This document shows positions 24,434-31,818 of a DNA stretch of 64,000 bases, one piece after another. Position numbers and translations under genes: made by a program. Positions within the stretch are counted from its first letter, which is position 1, and each line of letters opens with the position of its first letter. Under the pieces are notes generated by a model that was given only the letters and a program-made list of their open reading frames with translations, ran no database searches and was not told where the DNA came from. The stretch covers positions 868,001 through 932,000 of the forward strand of contig OY970260.1 in NCBI GenBank assembly GCA_963715625.1. Reading direction: 5' to 3'. This DNA is from VRUE01 sp963715625 (GTDB lineage: Bacteria; Actinomycetota; Thermoleophilia; Solirubrobacterales; 70-9).

Positions 24434-24906
24434 GCCCGCTTGCCTTTCGAAACGTCGATGCATCGCCGGATGCTCCGGTCTCCGAGTGGCCGCTGGAGGC
24501 GATCCAAACGGCGCTCGAACGCGGCGGCCTCTCGCACTGGCGAAGGCTGGCCGAAGCCATTCGCGCGAAGCCCTGGGGACCGGTGACCCGAAGCGTCGAA
24601 GAGGTGCTGGCCTACAGCCGTCCCTACGGCACCAGCAAGGCCATGCAGCGTGCCATCGCGCGTGCCCGGCAAGAGGCCGAGGCCGAGGAGCGCGCGGCAG
24701 TGGCAAGCGAGGTCGGGTGGCTCGTGGAGTCATCCGGGCTATCCCGCGCGGAGTTCGCGTCCCGGATCGGCACCTCCGCGTCTCGGCTCTCAACCTACGT
24801 CACAGGCAAGGTGACCCCCTCGGCGACCCTGATGGTGCGGATGCGCGGATTGGAGGCCGAGGCCGCCGGCGAGCTCGACCCCAAGCACGCGAGGCGCGCG
24901 ATTTAG
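24430..24906 (+). CDS. XRE-like regulator/antitoxin with a captured acyl-CoA dehydrogenase tail
   Basis: 158 residues from TTG 24430, which overlaps the NTase stop. The N-terminal half (PLEAIQTALERGGLSHWRRL) is helical; the C-terminal HTH is GWLVESSGLSRAEFASRIGT with ASRLSTYVTGKVTPSATL. The last 17 residues, EAEAAGELDPKHARRAI, are a copy of the acyl-CoA dehydrogenase C-terminus encoded 1200 bp upstream, so the module appears to have been joined in frame to a duplicated gene end. Probable antitoxin of the NTase. Confidence 0.78.
   Translation: MSPLAFRNVDASPDAPVSEWPLEAIQTALERGGLSHWRRLAEAIRAKPWGPVTRSVEEVLAYSRPYGTSKAMQRAIARARQEAEAEERAAVASEVGWLVESSGLSRAEFASRIGTSASRLSTYVTGKVTPSATLMVRMRGLEAEAAGELDPKHARRAI
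24853..24904 (+). repeat. Direct repeat copy 2 (fused to the XRE gene 3' end)
   Basis: 52 bp with a single mismatch (C at 24866 for G at 23666) to copy 1. It marks the right boundary of a 1200-bp unit holding the NTase/XRE module. Confidence 0.97.
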
Positions 24907-24952
24907 CCCGGGGCGCTTGAGCCCTGCCAGCGCGGGGCGTAGTCTCGTCTCC

Positions 24953-26365
24953 GTGTTGAGCGCTCGGTCCTTGCTCCTAACCGCTTTGGGGCTTCTTCTC
25001 GCGCTGCTCGCCATCCCAGCCACGGCAGGGGCGGCGATCAAGCTGGGGGCCTACTACTGCCCGGCCGTGCCGGCGGACTCCTCATGCTTCGCCACCAGCG
25101 CCAGAACCCTGGACTCCTACAAATCCCAGTACGGCCGATTTCCGGACATCGCCCTCAACTACCGGAATCTCGACGGGCCGCTGCTTGACCCGTACGAGCG
25201 GAGCGCGCTCAAAGAACGGGGCGTCGTGCCGATGATGACGGTCGAGCCGCGCGTCGGAGGGAAACCGGCATCGCTTCAGGACATCGCCAACGGCAAATAC
25301 GACAGCTACATCCACAGCGAGGCGTCGGCGGCGATCTCCTACGGAAAGGAAATCCTCCTCCGCTTTGCCCACGAGATGAACGGCACCTGGTATCCGTGGA
25401 GCGGCGAACCCGGCGCCTACGTCGCCGCCTGGCGCCACTACGTCAACATCTTCCGCGCCGATCGGGCAACGAACGTCAAGTTCGTCTGGTCGCCCAACGT
25501 CAACTCCGCGAACAGGTATCCGTTCAGCGCCTACTATCCCGAGGACGCCGGCCACCCGGGCTACGTCAACTACGTGGGGCTGGACGGCTACAACTGGGGT
25601 GGAGTCGGCGAATGGAAGACCCTGAAGCAGGTCTTCAAAGCGTCATACGGCCAGCTCGACTCGCTCAGCGGCGGGAAGCCGACGATAATCGCCGAGACCG
25701 CGTCGGTGGAAGAAAAAGGCAAAAGGCCAGGTTGGATCCGCGACGGCTTCCTCGAGACCATCCCCCTGGAATTTCCAAAGGTGGTCGCAGCCGTCTGGTT
25801 CGATCGAAATCTGGCCGCGGACGGCGACAGGGATTGGGCCCTGGAGGGCACGACCGGCTCGATCGGCGCCTGGCAGGACGTGGTCAACTCGCCGCTCTAC
25901 GGCGGCAACGTCTACTACCTGCGGCCCAACGCGCCACGCACCACGTCGAGCCCGTGGACCGTCGTGAACTCCGAAAGCGCCTGGCAGGCGCTGTCCGACA
26001 AGGTAACCGAGTCGATCGTTCCAAGTCCCGCTGGGTACATCGCCGCCGCTGCCAGCACCGAACCGCTTACGACCGAGGTCGCGCTCGACACGACCTCGCT
26101 CAGCGGACGGAAGGTCACGGCCGCGAGCGCCTGGTTCTACACCCCCGTGGCCAACGGCGTCAAGCTCGAGGTGCGCAGCGGCTCGGCTCTGCTGGCCACC
26201 CAGTCGTTTGCCAGCGTCGGATGGCACGCGCTGAACGTCCCCCTCGGCGGCGCCCAGACCCAGCTGAACAACGCCTTCCTTCGCTTCGTCTCCAGCCCCG
26301 AGGCCGGAACCAACAAGGTCTATGTTGCCTTCCTGAGGCTCTCGATCGACCCCCTATCTAGCTAG
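24953..26365 (+). CDS. Secreted glycoside hydrolase, GH26-like
   Basis: 470 residues from GTG 24953, with a signal peptide (LLLTALGLLLALLAIPATAG) cleaved near ATAGAA. The catalytic domain (about 30-330) has LLRFAHEMNGTWYPWSG, with His-Glu as likely acid/base, and TIIAETASVEEKGKRP with the likely nucleophile Glu, as in GH26 beta-mannanases and related endo-glycanases. The C-terminal 120 residues form a beta-rich, carbohydrate-binding-like region (VALDTTSLSGRKVTAASAWF). Substrate is inferred only. The stop codon lies in a 28-bp palindrome. Confidence 0.8.
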   Translation: MLSARSLLLTALGLLLALLAIPATAGAAIKLGAYYCPAVPADSSCFATSARTLDSYKSQYGRFPDIALNYRNLDGPLLDPYERSALKERGVVPMMTVEPRVGGKPASLQDIANGKYDSYIHSEASAAISYGKEILLRFAHEMNGTWYPWSGEPGAYVAAWRHYVNIFRADRATNVKFVWSPNVNSANRYPFSAYYPEDAGHPGYVNYVGLDGYNWGGVGEWKTLKQVFKASYGQLDSLSGGKPTIIAETASVEEKGKRPGWIRDGFLETIPLEFPKVVAAVWFDRNLAADGDRDWALEGTTGSIGAWQDVVNSPLYGGNVYYLRPNAPRTTSSPWTVVNSESAWQALSDKVTESIVPSPAGYIAAAASTEPLTTEVALDTTSLSGRKVTAASAWFYTPVANGVKLEVRSGSALLATQSFASVGWHALNVPLGGAQTQLNNAFLRFVSSPEAGTNKVYVAFLRLSIDPLSS

Positions 26366-26381
26366 ATAACTAGCTAGATAG
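26354..26381. promoter_or_regulatory. 28-bp palindrome between GH26-like gene and Phd/PIN module
   Basis: Perfect arms CTATCTAGCTAG and CTAGCTAGATAG around ATAA. It contains the upstream stop codon and ends 16 bp before the antitoxin ATG (26398). Strongly AT-rich for this genome; probable antitoxin operator. Confidence 0.7.
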
Positions 26382-26397
26382 CTGCTACTCTCTCGCC

Positions 26398-26637
26398 ATG
26401 GCCCGAGTCGGAATGCACGAGGCGAAGAGCAACCTCTCGAAGCTGGTGGAGCGGGTGGAAGCCGGTGAGGAGATCGTGATCACGAGGCGCGGCGAGCCCG
26501 CGGCGCGGCTCGTCCCCGAGCGCCAGGGAGGCGGCTTCGCCTCCCTGGCCGGTGCCTGGAGCGGCCGGGTGCGAATCGCCGACGACTTCGACGAGCTGCC
26601 CGACGATCTCGCCGAGTCGCTCGGCATGCGTTCCTGA
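26398..26637 (+). CDS. Phd/YefM-type antitoxin
   Basis: 79 residues. VGMHEAKSNLSKLVERVEAG and IVITRRGEPAARLVPER are the Phd fold; the C-terminal acidic segment DDFDELPDDLAESLG is a usual toxin-binding tail. Autoregulation through the palindrome at 26354-26381 is likely. Its TGA overlaps the CTG start of the toxin. Confidence 0.92.
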   Translation: MARVGMHEAKSNLSKLVERVEAGEEIVITRRGEPAARLVPERQGGGFASLAGAWSGRVRIADDFDELPDDLAESLGMRS

Positions 26638-27011
26638 TCCTCCTGCTGGACACGCACGTCGTGCTGTGGTGGATGGCCGGCGAGCAGGAGCGCCTCGGTG
26701 AGAAGGCAGCCGACGCAATCCGCGCCCCGGGCGCCCGGATCCTGATCAGCGCCGTCGTGGTCTGGGAGGTCGCGATCAAGCGCCGGCTGGGCAAGCTCGA
26801 GGCACCGGCCGACCTGCTCGAGCGGCTGGAACGGGCGGGGATCGACCTGCTGCCGATCGCCGCCCGCCACGCCAACCGCGTCGGCACGCTGCCGATGCTC
26901 CACCGCGACCCGTTCGACCGCCTGCTCGTCGCCCAGGCCGACCTCGACTGCCTGGCTCTCGTCACAGCAGACGGGGAGCTGGGCGGCTACGGGATCAAGG
27001 TGATCTGGTGA
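26634..27011 (+). CDS. PIN-domain toxin (VapC-like)
   Basis: 125 residues from CTG 26634 (MILLLDTHVVLWWMAG), needed to include the first catalytic Asp; the first GTG (26661) would remove it. Other acidic sites are E in VVWEVAIKRRLGKL, D in MLHRDPFDRLLVAQA and D near LVTADGELGGY. This is the 'LLLDTHVLLW' subgroup of PIN toxins, usually paired with Phd antitoxins as here. RNA endonuclease activity is known for the family. Confidence 0.92.
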   Translation: MILLLDTHVVLWWMAGEQERLGEKAADAIRAPGARILISAVVVWEVAIKRRLGKLEAPADLLERLERAGIDLLPIAARHANRVGTLPMLHRDPFDRLLVAQADLDCLALVTADGELGGYGIKVIW

Positions 27012-27064
27012 CTTCAGTCAGGAGGTCATCCCGAGAAGCCGACCCACTCGTCACCAGGCGCGGT

Positions 27065-27102
27065 TTGACCCGGACACATGAAGCGTATAATTTGGACACA
27101 TG
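27065..27102 (+). promoter_or_regulatory. Leaderless-type promoter with flanking repeats, HTH-MNT/HEPN module
   Basis: TTGACC (27065-27070), a 15-bp spacer and TATAAT (27086-27091). GGACACATG occurs at 27072-27080 and 27094-27102, 22 bp apart; the second copy contains the ATG at 27100. Same design as 18903-18940 with a different repeat sequence. Confidence 0.7.
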
Positions 27103-27663
27103 GGACGCGGACTGGCCGAAGCCGCCGAGGCGCTCCAGTGCAGCGAGCGCACGTTGCGCCGCTACGCCGGCGAAGGCCTGCTGCACGGTGAGCGACATGC
27201 TCGGCGGGAACTCCGGCTGCCATACAGCGAGGAGCGCTACCTGAAACAGCACTGGGCGCTGTTGAGTGGCCTGCGCCAGGCCTTGCGCACGGAGCACGGC
27301 GTCCGGCTCGCGGTCCTCTTCGGCTCCACGGCGACCGGCGACGAGTCTCCCGATTCGGATGTGGACTTGCTGATCGAGCATTCGACCGGCGATCTCGAGC
27401 ATGTCGTAGAACTGCGACGTCGCCTCCAGGAGCGGATCGGGAAACCGATCCACCTCGTCCTTCTCGAGGATGCGGAGCAGTCCTCGTCGTTGCTGGCCGA
27501 CGTCTTGCTCGAGGGGCGCGTGGTCGTCGACCGAGACGATGCCTGGAGCCGGCTCGACCGCAGGCGACACTCGATATTGCGTCGGGCCGCGGTGGATGAG
27601 GAGGCCACGCGTGCCGCTGCGCTACGGGGCGTCGCAGCAGCCCGCGAGAGGCTTCAGAGCTGA
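27100..27663 (+). CDS. HTH-fused minimal nucleotidyltransferase (MntA-like antitoxin)
   Basis: 187 residues. N-terminal MerR-like HTH (AAEALQCSERTLRRYAGEGL, residues 7-26), then an MNT domain with AVLFGSTATGDESPDSDVDL (G-S-x-x-x-G and D-x-D intact, near residues 68-88) and a second strand KPIHLVLLEDAEQ. In HEPN/MNT pairs the MNT enzyme inactivates the HEPN RNase by adding AMP to a tyrosine. The added HTH probably binds the repeats at the promoter. Stop and next start overlap (TGATG). Confidence 0.88.
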   Translation: MGRGLAEAAEALQCSERTLRRYAGEGLLHGERHARRELRLPYSEERYLKQHWALLSGLRQALRTEHGVRLAVLFGSTATGDESPDSDVDLLIEHSTGDLEHVVELRRRLQERIGKPIHLVLLEDAEQSSSLLADVLLEGRVVVDRDDAWSRLDRRRHSILRRAAVDEEATRAAALRGVAAARERLQS

Positions 27664-28199
27664 TGGGCGGTGGCGCGAAGCCCGACGATTCATTCAAGGA
27701 GCCGCAGAAAAGGACGAAAGGCCAGCGCCGCCTCGAGCATGTCCTCGGCAGGATCCCCGCCGCGCGGGAGCAGCTGCTGGCCGCGATCGACGACCTCGGA
27801 CCGAGCTTCACGGTCGCTGCCATCCAGAGCGCCGCGCAGTCCGGCGATCCGCGCGAGCGCAACAAGGTCGCCGTGATCGAGCGCGAGCTGGATGTGTTGA
27901 TCGTCTACATGGAGGAGCTGGCCTCACGGGGACTTGCCGAGGGACAGCGCCTCGACGCACTCCCGAAAAGCCCGGGCCGGCCCTGGGATCGCCTGGCCGA
28001 GCTTGGCGTAATCTCCGCCGCCGCCGCCACCCGGCTTCAGAACATCAAGGACATGCGCAACGAGCTCGCCCATGCCTACCCGCCCGTGTCGTGGCGAGCA
28101 CTCCACTCGGCTGCCGAGGCCTTGCTCGACGAGCTCGACCGCTACAAGGCCGCGGTCGCCGAGTGGCTCGATGGGCGCGGCATCCTGCCCGGCGCATAG
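27663..28199 (+). CDS. HEPN-domain RNase toxin (HepT-like)
   Basis: 178 residues, mostly helical. The catalytic motif DMRNELAHAYPPV near residue 136 fits Rx4HxY exactly: Arg and His are the RNase residues and the Tyr is the position modified by MNT partners in type VII systems. It is longer than the usual 110-150-residue HepT; the N-terminal 40 residues (PDDSFKEPQKRTKGQRRLEH) are extra and basic. Second gene of the operon. No CRISPR, Cas or other defence genes lie beside it. Confidence 0.87.
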   Translation: MGGGAKPDDSFKEPQKRTKGQRRLEHVLGRIPAAREQLLAAIDDLGPSFTVAAIQSAAQSGDPRERNKVAVIERELDVLIVYMEELASRGLAEGQRLDALPKSPGRPWDRLAELGVISAAAATRLQNIKDMRNELAHAYPPVSWRALHSAAEALLDELDRYKAAVAEWLDGRGILPGA

Positions 28200-28261
28200 C
28201 CACAACCGGCTTCCGGCTTCCTGCAATCAGCCGCTTGTTTCTCTTGCCCATGAATATGCGT

Positions 28262-28292
28262 AGATATGAGCATGCTAAGATATGAGTATGCT
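28262..28292. promoter_or_regulatory. Tandem repeat over the start of the RHH/PIN module
   Basis: AGATATGAGCATGCT (28262-28276) and AGATATGAGTATGCT (28278-28292), one mismatch, 16-bp period. The second copy contains both candidate ATG codons (28282, 28288). Probable ribbon-helix-helix operator. Confidence 0.65.
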
Positions 28293-28554
28293 CAATCGCA
28301 GGCTCCAGGTGCTTGTCGACGACGAGCGGTACGAGCTCCTTGCGCGGGAATCCGAGCGCATCGGCGCGCCGATCGGGGAGCTGGTGCGCCGGGCAATCGA
28401 CCATGAGTACTCCCGGCCCAGCGGCGACGCCGAACGCGAGCGCGCCGGGCGGGCCCTCCTTGCGATGCCGACCCCAGAGGGACCGGAGCCCGACTGGGAG
28501 GACCAGAAGCGAGAAATGCTCGACGAGCGGCTTCGCAAGTTGGAGGGGCGATGA
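28288..28554 (+). CDS. Ribbon-helix-helix (CopG/VapB-like) antitoxin
   Basis: 88 residues. MLNRRLQVLVDDERYELLAR and IGAPIGELVRRAIDHEY fit a CopG-type beta-alpha-alpha DNA-binding fold; the C-terminal part with two Trp/Asp-rich stretches (PEPDWEDQKREML) should hold the toxin. ATG 28282 is an equally good start, adding two residues. It overlaps the toxin by 4 bp (ATGA). Confidence 0.85.
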   Translation: MLNRRLQVLVDDERYELLARESERIGAPIGELVRRAIDHEYSRPSGDAERERAGRALLAMPTPEGPEPDWEDQKREMLDERLRKLEGR

Positions 28555-28988
28555 GGCGCTTCCTCTACGACACGGCCATATTCAGCTACGCCCTCGGCGG
28601 CGAACACCCGTACAGGGAGCCATGTCGCCGGGTCGTGGAGAAGGCGACGGCCGGTGAGCTGCGAGGAGAGGCCAGCGCCGATCTGCTCCAAGAGCTCGCC
28701 AACCAGCGCTTGAGGCGTACCGGGAATCGGGACAGTGCAGCTGAAACGGTCAGAAACGTCGCCAAGCTCGTTCGACTCCATCCGCTCGAGCCAGACGATG
28801 CATTGCTCGGCATAGACCTCTTCGAGAAGAACCCCCGCCTTGACGCCCGCGACGCCGTATTTGCCGCGGTCGCAATCAACCGCGGGATCGACGCCGTCCT
28901 AACCACAGACCGTGCCTTCGAGGAAGTGGACGGCCTGGAGCGGATCGACCCCGCCGACCAGCGAGCCGTAGCCTCGCTGGTCGGCTGA
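28551..28988 (+). CDS. PIN-domain toxin (VapC-like)
   Basis: 145 residues. Acidic PIN residues: D in RFLYDTAIFSYALG, E in SADLLQELANQRL, D in LDARDAVFAAVAI, D in AVLTTDRAFEEV. Spacing fits a complete PIN domain. Its stop is 8 bp from the stop of the convergent repeat protein gene. Confidence 0.9.
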   Translation: MRRFLYDTAIFSYALGGEHPYREPCRRVVEKATAGELRGEASADLLQELANQRLRRTGNRDSAAETVRNVAKLVRLHPLEPDDALLGIDLFEKNPRLDARDAVFAAVAINRGIDAVLTTDRAFEEVDGLERIDPADQRAVASLVG

Positions 28989-28996
28989 AGGTGTAT

Positions 28997-29707
28997 CTAC
29001 TTCGCCTGCGTCACGGCGATCGCCACCGAGACGGTCGAGCCTTCGGCGCAATCGGGGTCGCCGAAGAGCTTGAGCGAGATGTTCTGCTTAACCCCGGGGC
29101 TGGTCATGCCGAGCGGGGCCGTTCCGCCGGTCACCGGGCGCAGTCCGTCGGGGTCTTCCACGGGTACCGGTTCGATCGCGCGGACGCTGAGAAACCCCTG
29201 GACGATCTCGAAGGCGTCGCCGTTGACGTATGGCCGGACCTCCGGCTCGCAGGCTTCGGCCCCGCTTCGAGCCAGCTCGTTCCCCCGCACCTCGACGCTG
29301 AGGAAATCGACCACGCCCGGCTGAGGCGTGAAGCTTGTCGTCCCGGTGAGCGAGATCGTCGAAGGCGTCGCGCTGTCGGCCGCGACCGGCCCGCCGCTGG
29401 CGGTCGCGATCACGTTCGCGCCCGCGGCAATCTTGCCGAAGTCCACCGCCCCCTCGGCGATCTTCGCCTCTTCGACGGCGCCATCCTTGATCTTCGCCGC
29501 GGTGACCGCGTTCTTCCTGATCTTCCGCGTGGTCACCGCGTTGGCCTTGATCTTCAGCGTGGTGACCGCGTTGGCCTTCAGCTGCCTGGGCCCGACGCTG
29601 TGCCGGGGCACCTTCGCCGCGATCGCGGTGGCGCCGCCGATGACGAGGAAGAGGGCAATGGTCGAGGTCACGTTGGCGTACGTGAGCCTGTCGCGCAGCT
29701 GCTTCAC
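28997..29707 (-). CDS. Repeat-containing surface protein with conserved N-terminal segment
   Basis: 236 residues from GTG 29707, preceded by AAGGAGG. The N-terminal LRDRLTYANVTSTIALFLVI is a signal/anchor helix shared by a family abundant in Thermoleophilia. Then come short repeats (LKANAVTTLKIKANAVTTRK and on to KIAEGAV), a left-handed helix-like tract, and a beta-rich C-terminal domain with two cysteines. No enzymatic motif; cell-surface location inferred. Paralogous to the next two genes. Confidence 0.8.
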   Translation of the reverse strand: MKQLRDRLTYANVTSTIALFLVIGGATAIAAKVPRHSVGPRQLKANAVTTLKIKANAVTTRKIRKNAVTAAKIKDGAVEEAKIAEGAVDFGKIAAGANVIATASGGPVAADSATPSTISLTGTTSFTPQPGVVDFLSVEVRGNELARSGAEACEPEVRPYVNGDAFEIVQGFLSVRAIEPVPVEDPDGLRPVTGGTAPLGMTSPGVKQNISLKLFGDPDCAEGSTVSVAIAVTQAK

Positions 29708-29787
29708 GAGGCCTCCTTGGTGGCTAGGGAGCGAGCGAAGGCTCTAAGGATGGCATGGCGGGATTCTGGTGAAGGAAACCGGCCGTG

Positions 29788-29829
29788 GAGAACACAAGGG
29801 CCGGGCATTAGCCCGGCCCTTGTGTTCTC
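29788..29829. terminator. Strong hairpin downstream of 29847-30533
   Basis: Perfect 19-bp arms with core GGGCCGGGC / GCCCGGCCC and loop ATTA. It shares the core and loop size with the hairpin at 30696-30727. Confidence 0.8.
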
Positions 29830-29846
29830 TTACTTCGAAACGCTGG

Positions 29847-30533
29847 TCAGCCGGTTGCAACCTCTCCGTAGACCACGCAGACGTTTTCTGGGTTGTTTCC
29901 GAAAGTGTCGTAGTCATAGCCGACATCTCCGCTGATGACCACTCCGTTGTTCAAGGCAGCGGAGAAGGTGCTCTCACCATAGAAGTTGTCTTCAGGGCTA
30001 TCGTCATCTAGGCGGATAGTTGACGGAGTGCCCGACTCCTCCGAGTCGTAGTCGAAAATTGCTCCTTGCGGCGAGCCATTGCCCTCAACGCTCGCAACAG
30101 ACGAAGGCGACGAGGGTGTAGTAAGAGTCACATCGATGTTGGAGCTTTCACATGTCGCAGTGATTGTGAATCCGGCGATCGACGCAACCACAATGCCACT
30201 TTGGCCAGCGTTGAGTGTCTTAAAGACCTTATGCACTGTCTGGCCGTTGACCGTGTTCGCATTACCGGCATTCGTTGCGTTGGTGGCATTAGTAGCGCTG
30301 GGCACCGTGCCGAGCGACGACTCCTTCACCTTGGCGCCAGTTACGGCGTCCTTCTTGATCTTCGCCGTCGTAATTGCTTCCTTCTTGATCTTGCCGGTGA
30401 CGATCGCGTTGGCCTTGATTTGGTTGCTGCCGATCTTCTTCGCGGCGAAGGCGGTGGCGCCGCCGAGGACGAGGAAGACGGCGATCGAGGACATCACGTT
30501 GGCGTACGTGAGCCGTTTGCGTATCTGCTTCAC
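29847..30533 (-). CDS. Repeat-containing surface protein, paralogue 2
   Basis: 228 residues from GTG 30533, preceded by AAGGAG five bases away. The N-terminus KQIRKRLTYANVMSSIAVFL is an anchor/signal; repeats follow (NQIKANAIVTGKIKKEAITT, then AKIKKDAVTGAKVK), then a low-complexity NATNATNAGNANT linker and a beta-rich acidic C-terminal domain. Codon choice in the C-terminal half is less GC-biased than in core genes. Function unknown. Confidence 0.8.
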   Translation of the reverse strand: MKQIRKRLTYANVMSSIAVFLVLGGATAFAAKKIGSNQIKANAIVTGKIKKEAITTAKIKKDAVTGAKVKESSLGTVPSATNATNATNAGNANTVNGQTVHKVFKTLNAGQSGIVVASIAGFTITATCESSNIDVTLTTPSSPSSVASVEGNGSPQGAIFDYDSEESGTPSTIRLDDDSPEDNFYGESTFSAALNNGVVISGDVGYDYDTFGNNPENVCVVYGEVATG

Positions 30534-30545
30534 GGGGTCTCCTTG
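30471..30545. repeat. 75-bp identical block, copy 1 (RBS and N-terminus of paralogue 2)
   Basis: Identical to 31359-31433. Covers the ribosome-binding site and the codons for the N-terminal anchor; duplication or gene conversion of the 5' end. Confidence 0.92.
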
Positions 30546-30695
30546 GGTTGAGGGACGATAGGGGAAGGCCTCGGCCGTCGAGGAACTCTCCCCGGCTGGA
30601 AAGACCATTTCAGGTTCACGAAGGCGATGTCAAGCGGCCCGGACTTTGCCTCAGCCACACCACTCGATCTTATTTCGCCGATCTCGGCCAAGCAG

Positions 30696-30727
30696 AGAAT
30701 GGGCCGGGCAAATGCCCGGCCCATTCT
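30696..30727. terminator. Strong hairpin downstream of 30747-31421
   Basis: 14-bp perfect arms (AGAATGGGCCGGGC and complement) with loop AAAT. Confidence 0.8.
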
Positions 30728-30746
30728 TAGATTCTGATGAGACCCG

Positions 30747-31421
30747 CTAGTTGCTGGTCGCAAACCCGTGGAAGACGCAGTCGTTGCCGCCGACTTCGTC
30801 CTCCTCGTTGTAGGTGAAATCGATGAATTTCAGATTGCCACCGCTGTAGCGGCCTTGGCCGATCTCATCTGAGCTAGTGGTGGCCGGAAGGACGAAGTCA
30901 ACCCCAGGGTTGAATGTGTCCTCGTAATTTCCTTCAAGACCTTCAGAGCTGGCGTCAAAGGAGAATGCTGAGATCTCGCCATCACCCACAGTCGTCCGGG
31001 CAGTCGCCGTTACTCCCCCTCCGGGACAGCTGGCGAAGATCTGGAGTCCGTTGAGATCGAGGATTTTCGTTTCCCCGATTGGGCTGTGACCGACCAGACT
31101 GAAGCTCACGACCCGATTGCCGCCAACGGTTTCCGCATTGCCAGCATTTGTCGCGCTGGGCACAGTCCCAAGCGTGCTTGCATTGACCTTCGAGCCGGTG
31201 ATCGCACCGTCCTTGACCTTTGCGGTCGTGATCGCATTCTTCTTGACCTTCGCAGTCGTCACCGCTTCCTTCTCGATCTTGCCGGTGGTGATTGCGTTTG
31301 CCTTGATTTCGTTCGAGCCGATCTTCTTCGCAGCAAACGCCGTGGCGCCGCCGAGGATGAGGAAGACGGCGATCGAGGACATCACGTTGGCGTACGTGAG
31401 CCGTTTGCGTATCTGCTTCAC
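30747..31421 (-). CDS. Repeat-containing surface protein, paralogue 3
   Basis: 224 residues from GTG 31421 with the same AAGGAG site. The N-terminus is nearly identical to paralogue 2; repeats (NEIKANAITTGKIEKEAVTT, then AKVKKNAITTAKVK) lead into an unrelated beta-rich C-terminal domain ending FTYNEEDEVGGNDCVFHGFA. The conserved start with divergent end suggests a common export and anchoring module with variable exposed domains. Confidence 0.8.
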   Translation of the reverse strand: MKQIRKRLTYANVMSSIAVFLILGGATAFAAKKIGSNEIKANAITTGKIEKEAVTTAKVKKNAITTAKVKDGAITGSKVNASTLGTVPSATNAGNAETVGGNRVVSFSLVGHSPIGETKILDLNGLQIFASCPGGGVTATARTTVGDGEISAFSFDASSEGLEGNYEDTFNPGVDFVLPATTSSDEIGQGRYSGGNLKFIDFTYNEEDEVGGNDCVFHGFATSN

Positions 31422-31433
31422 GGGGTCTCCTTG
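31359..31433. repeat. 75-bp identical block, copy 2 (RBS and N-terminus of paralogue 3)
   Basis: Identical to 30471-30545. Confidence 0.92.
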
Positions 31434-31532
31434 TGTCGAGGGGGCGGGCGGAGCCGGGTCGGCTCTCCCTGGCTGGACCCTTAAACCCTTTCAGGTCCCC
31501 GAAGCCGATGTCAAGCGACCCGGACGGCGCGT

Positions 31533-31598
31533 TCAGCCCCGCCGCTCGGCCCCGTCCGCCGCATCCGCCAGGCGCTCGACCAAGCGGGCGAACGCTAT
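31533..31598 (-). repeat. Copy of the phosphotransferase gene 3' end
   Basis: 22 codons with 59 of 66 bases matching 32138-32206 after one 3-base gap, including the TGA stop. Read on the minus strand it gives AFARLVERLADAADGAERRG, in frame with the decayed DUF5615 gene that precedes it. Together the copies bracket the DUF433/DUF5615 module. Confidence 0.9.
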
Positions 31599-31607
31599 GT
31601 CGGCGAA

Positions 31608-31815
31608 TCAGAGGGCGATCGCTATCTCCCGCCAGTCCTCGGCGGCCGGCCGTTCCGCCAGGAGGCGTTCGACGCCGGCCGTGATCTCCGCGAAGCGGCT
31701 GTGGTCGAGCGACCAGATCAGGATGCAGCCGGCGCGGGGGCGTCCCGCCTCCGCCCACTCGCGCAGGATCCGCGATCCCCCGCGGCGAGAGGTTGGCGTC
31801 GAGCAGCAGCCGCAC
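31608..31815 (-). pseudogene. DUF5615 (PIN-like) toxin remnant
   Basis: GTG 31815 opens with RLLLDANLSPR, the characteristic DUF5615 start. About 50 residues of the core are then missing, and a frameshift leads into the C-terminal part RILREWAEAGRPRAGCILIW, SLDHSRFAEITAGVERLLAE and a stop at 31608. DUF5615 proteins are PIN-like toxins paired with DUF433. Deleted and frameshifted, so inactive. Three bases separate it from the DUF433 stop. Confidence 0.82.
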
Positions 31816-31818
31816 GCG

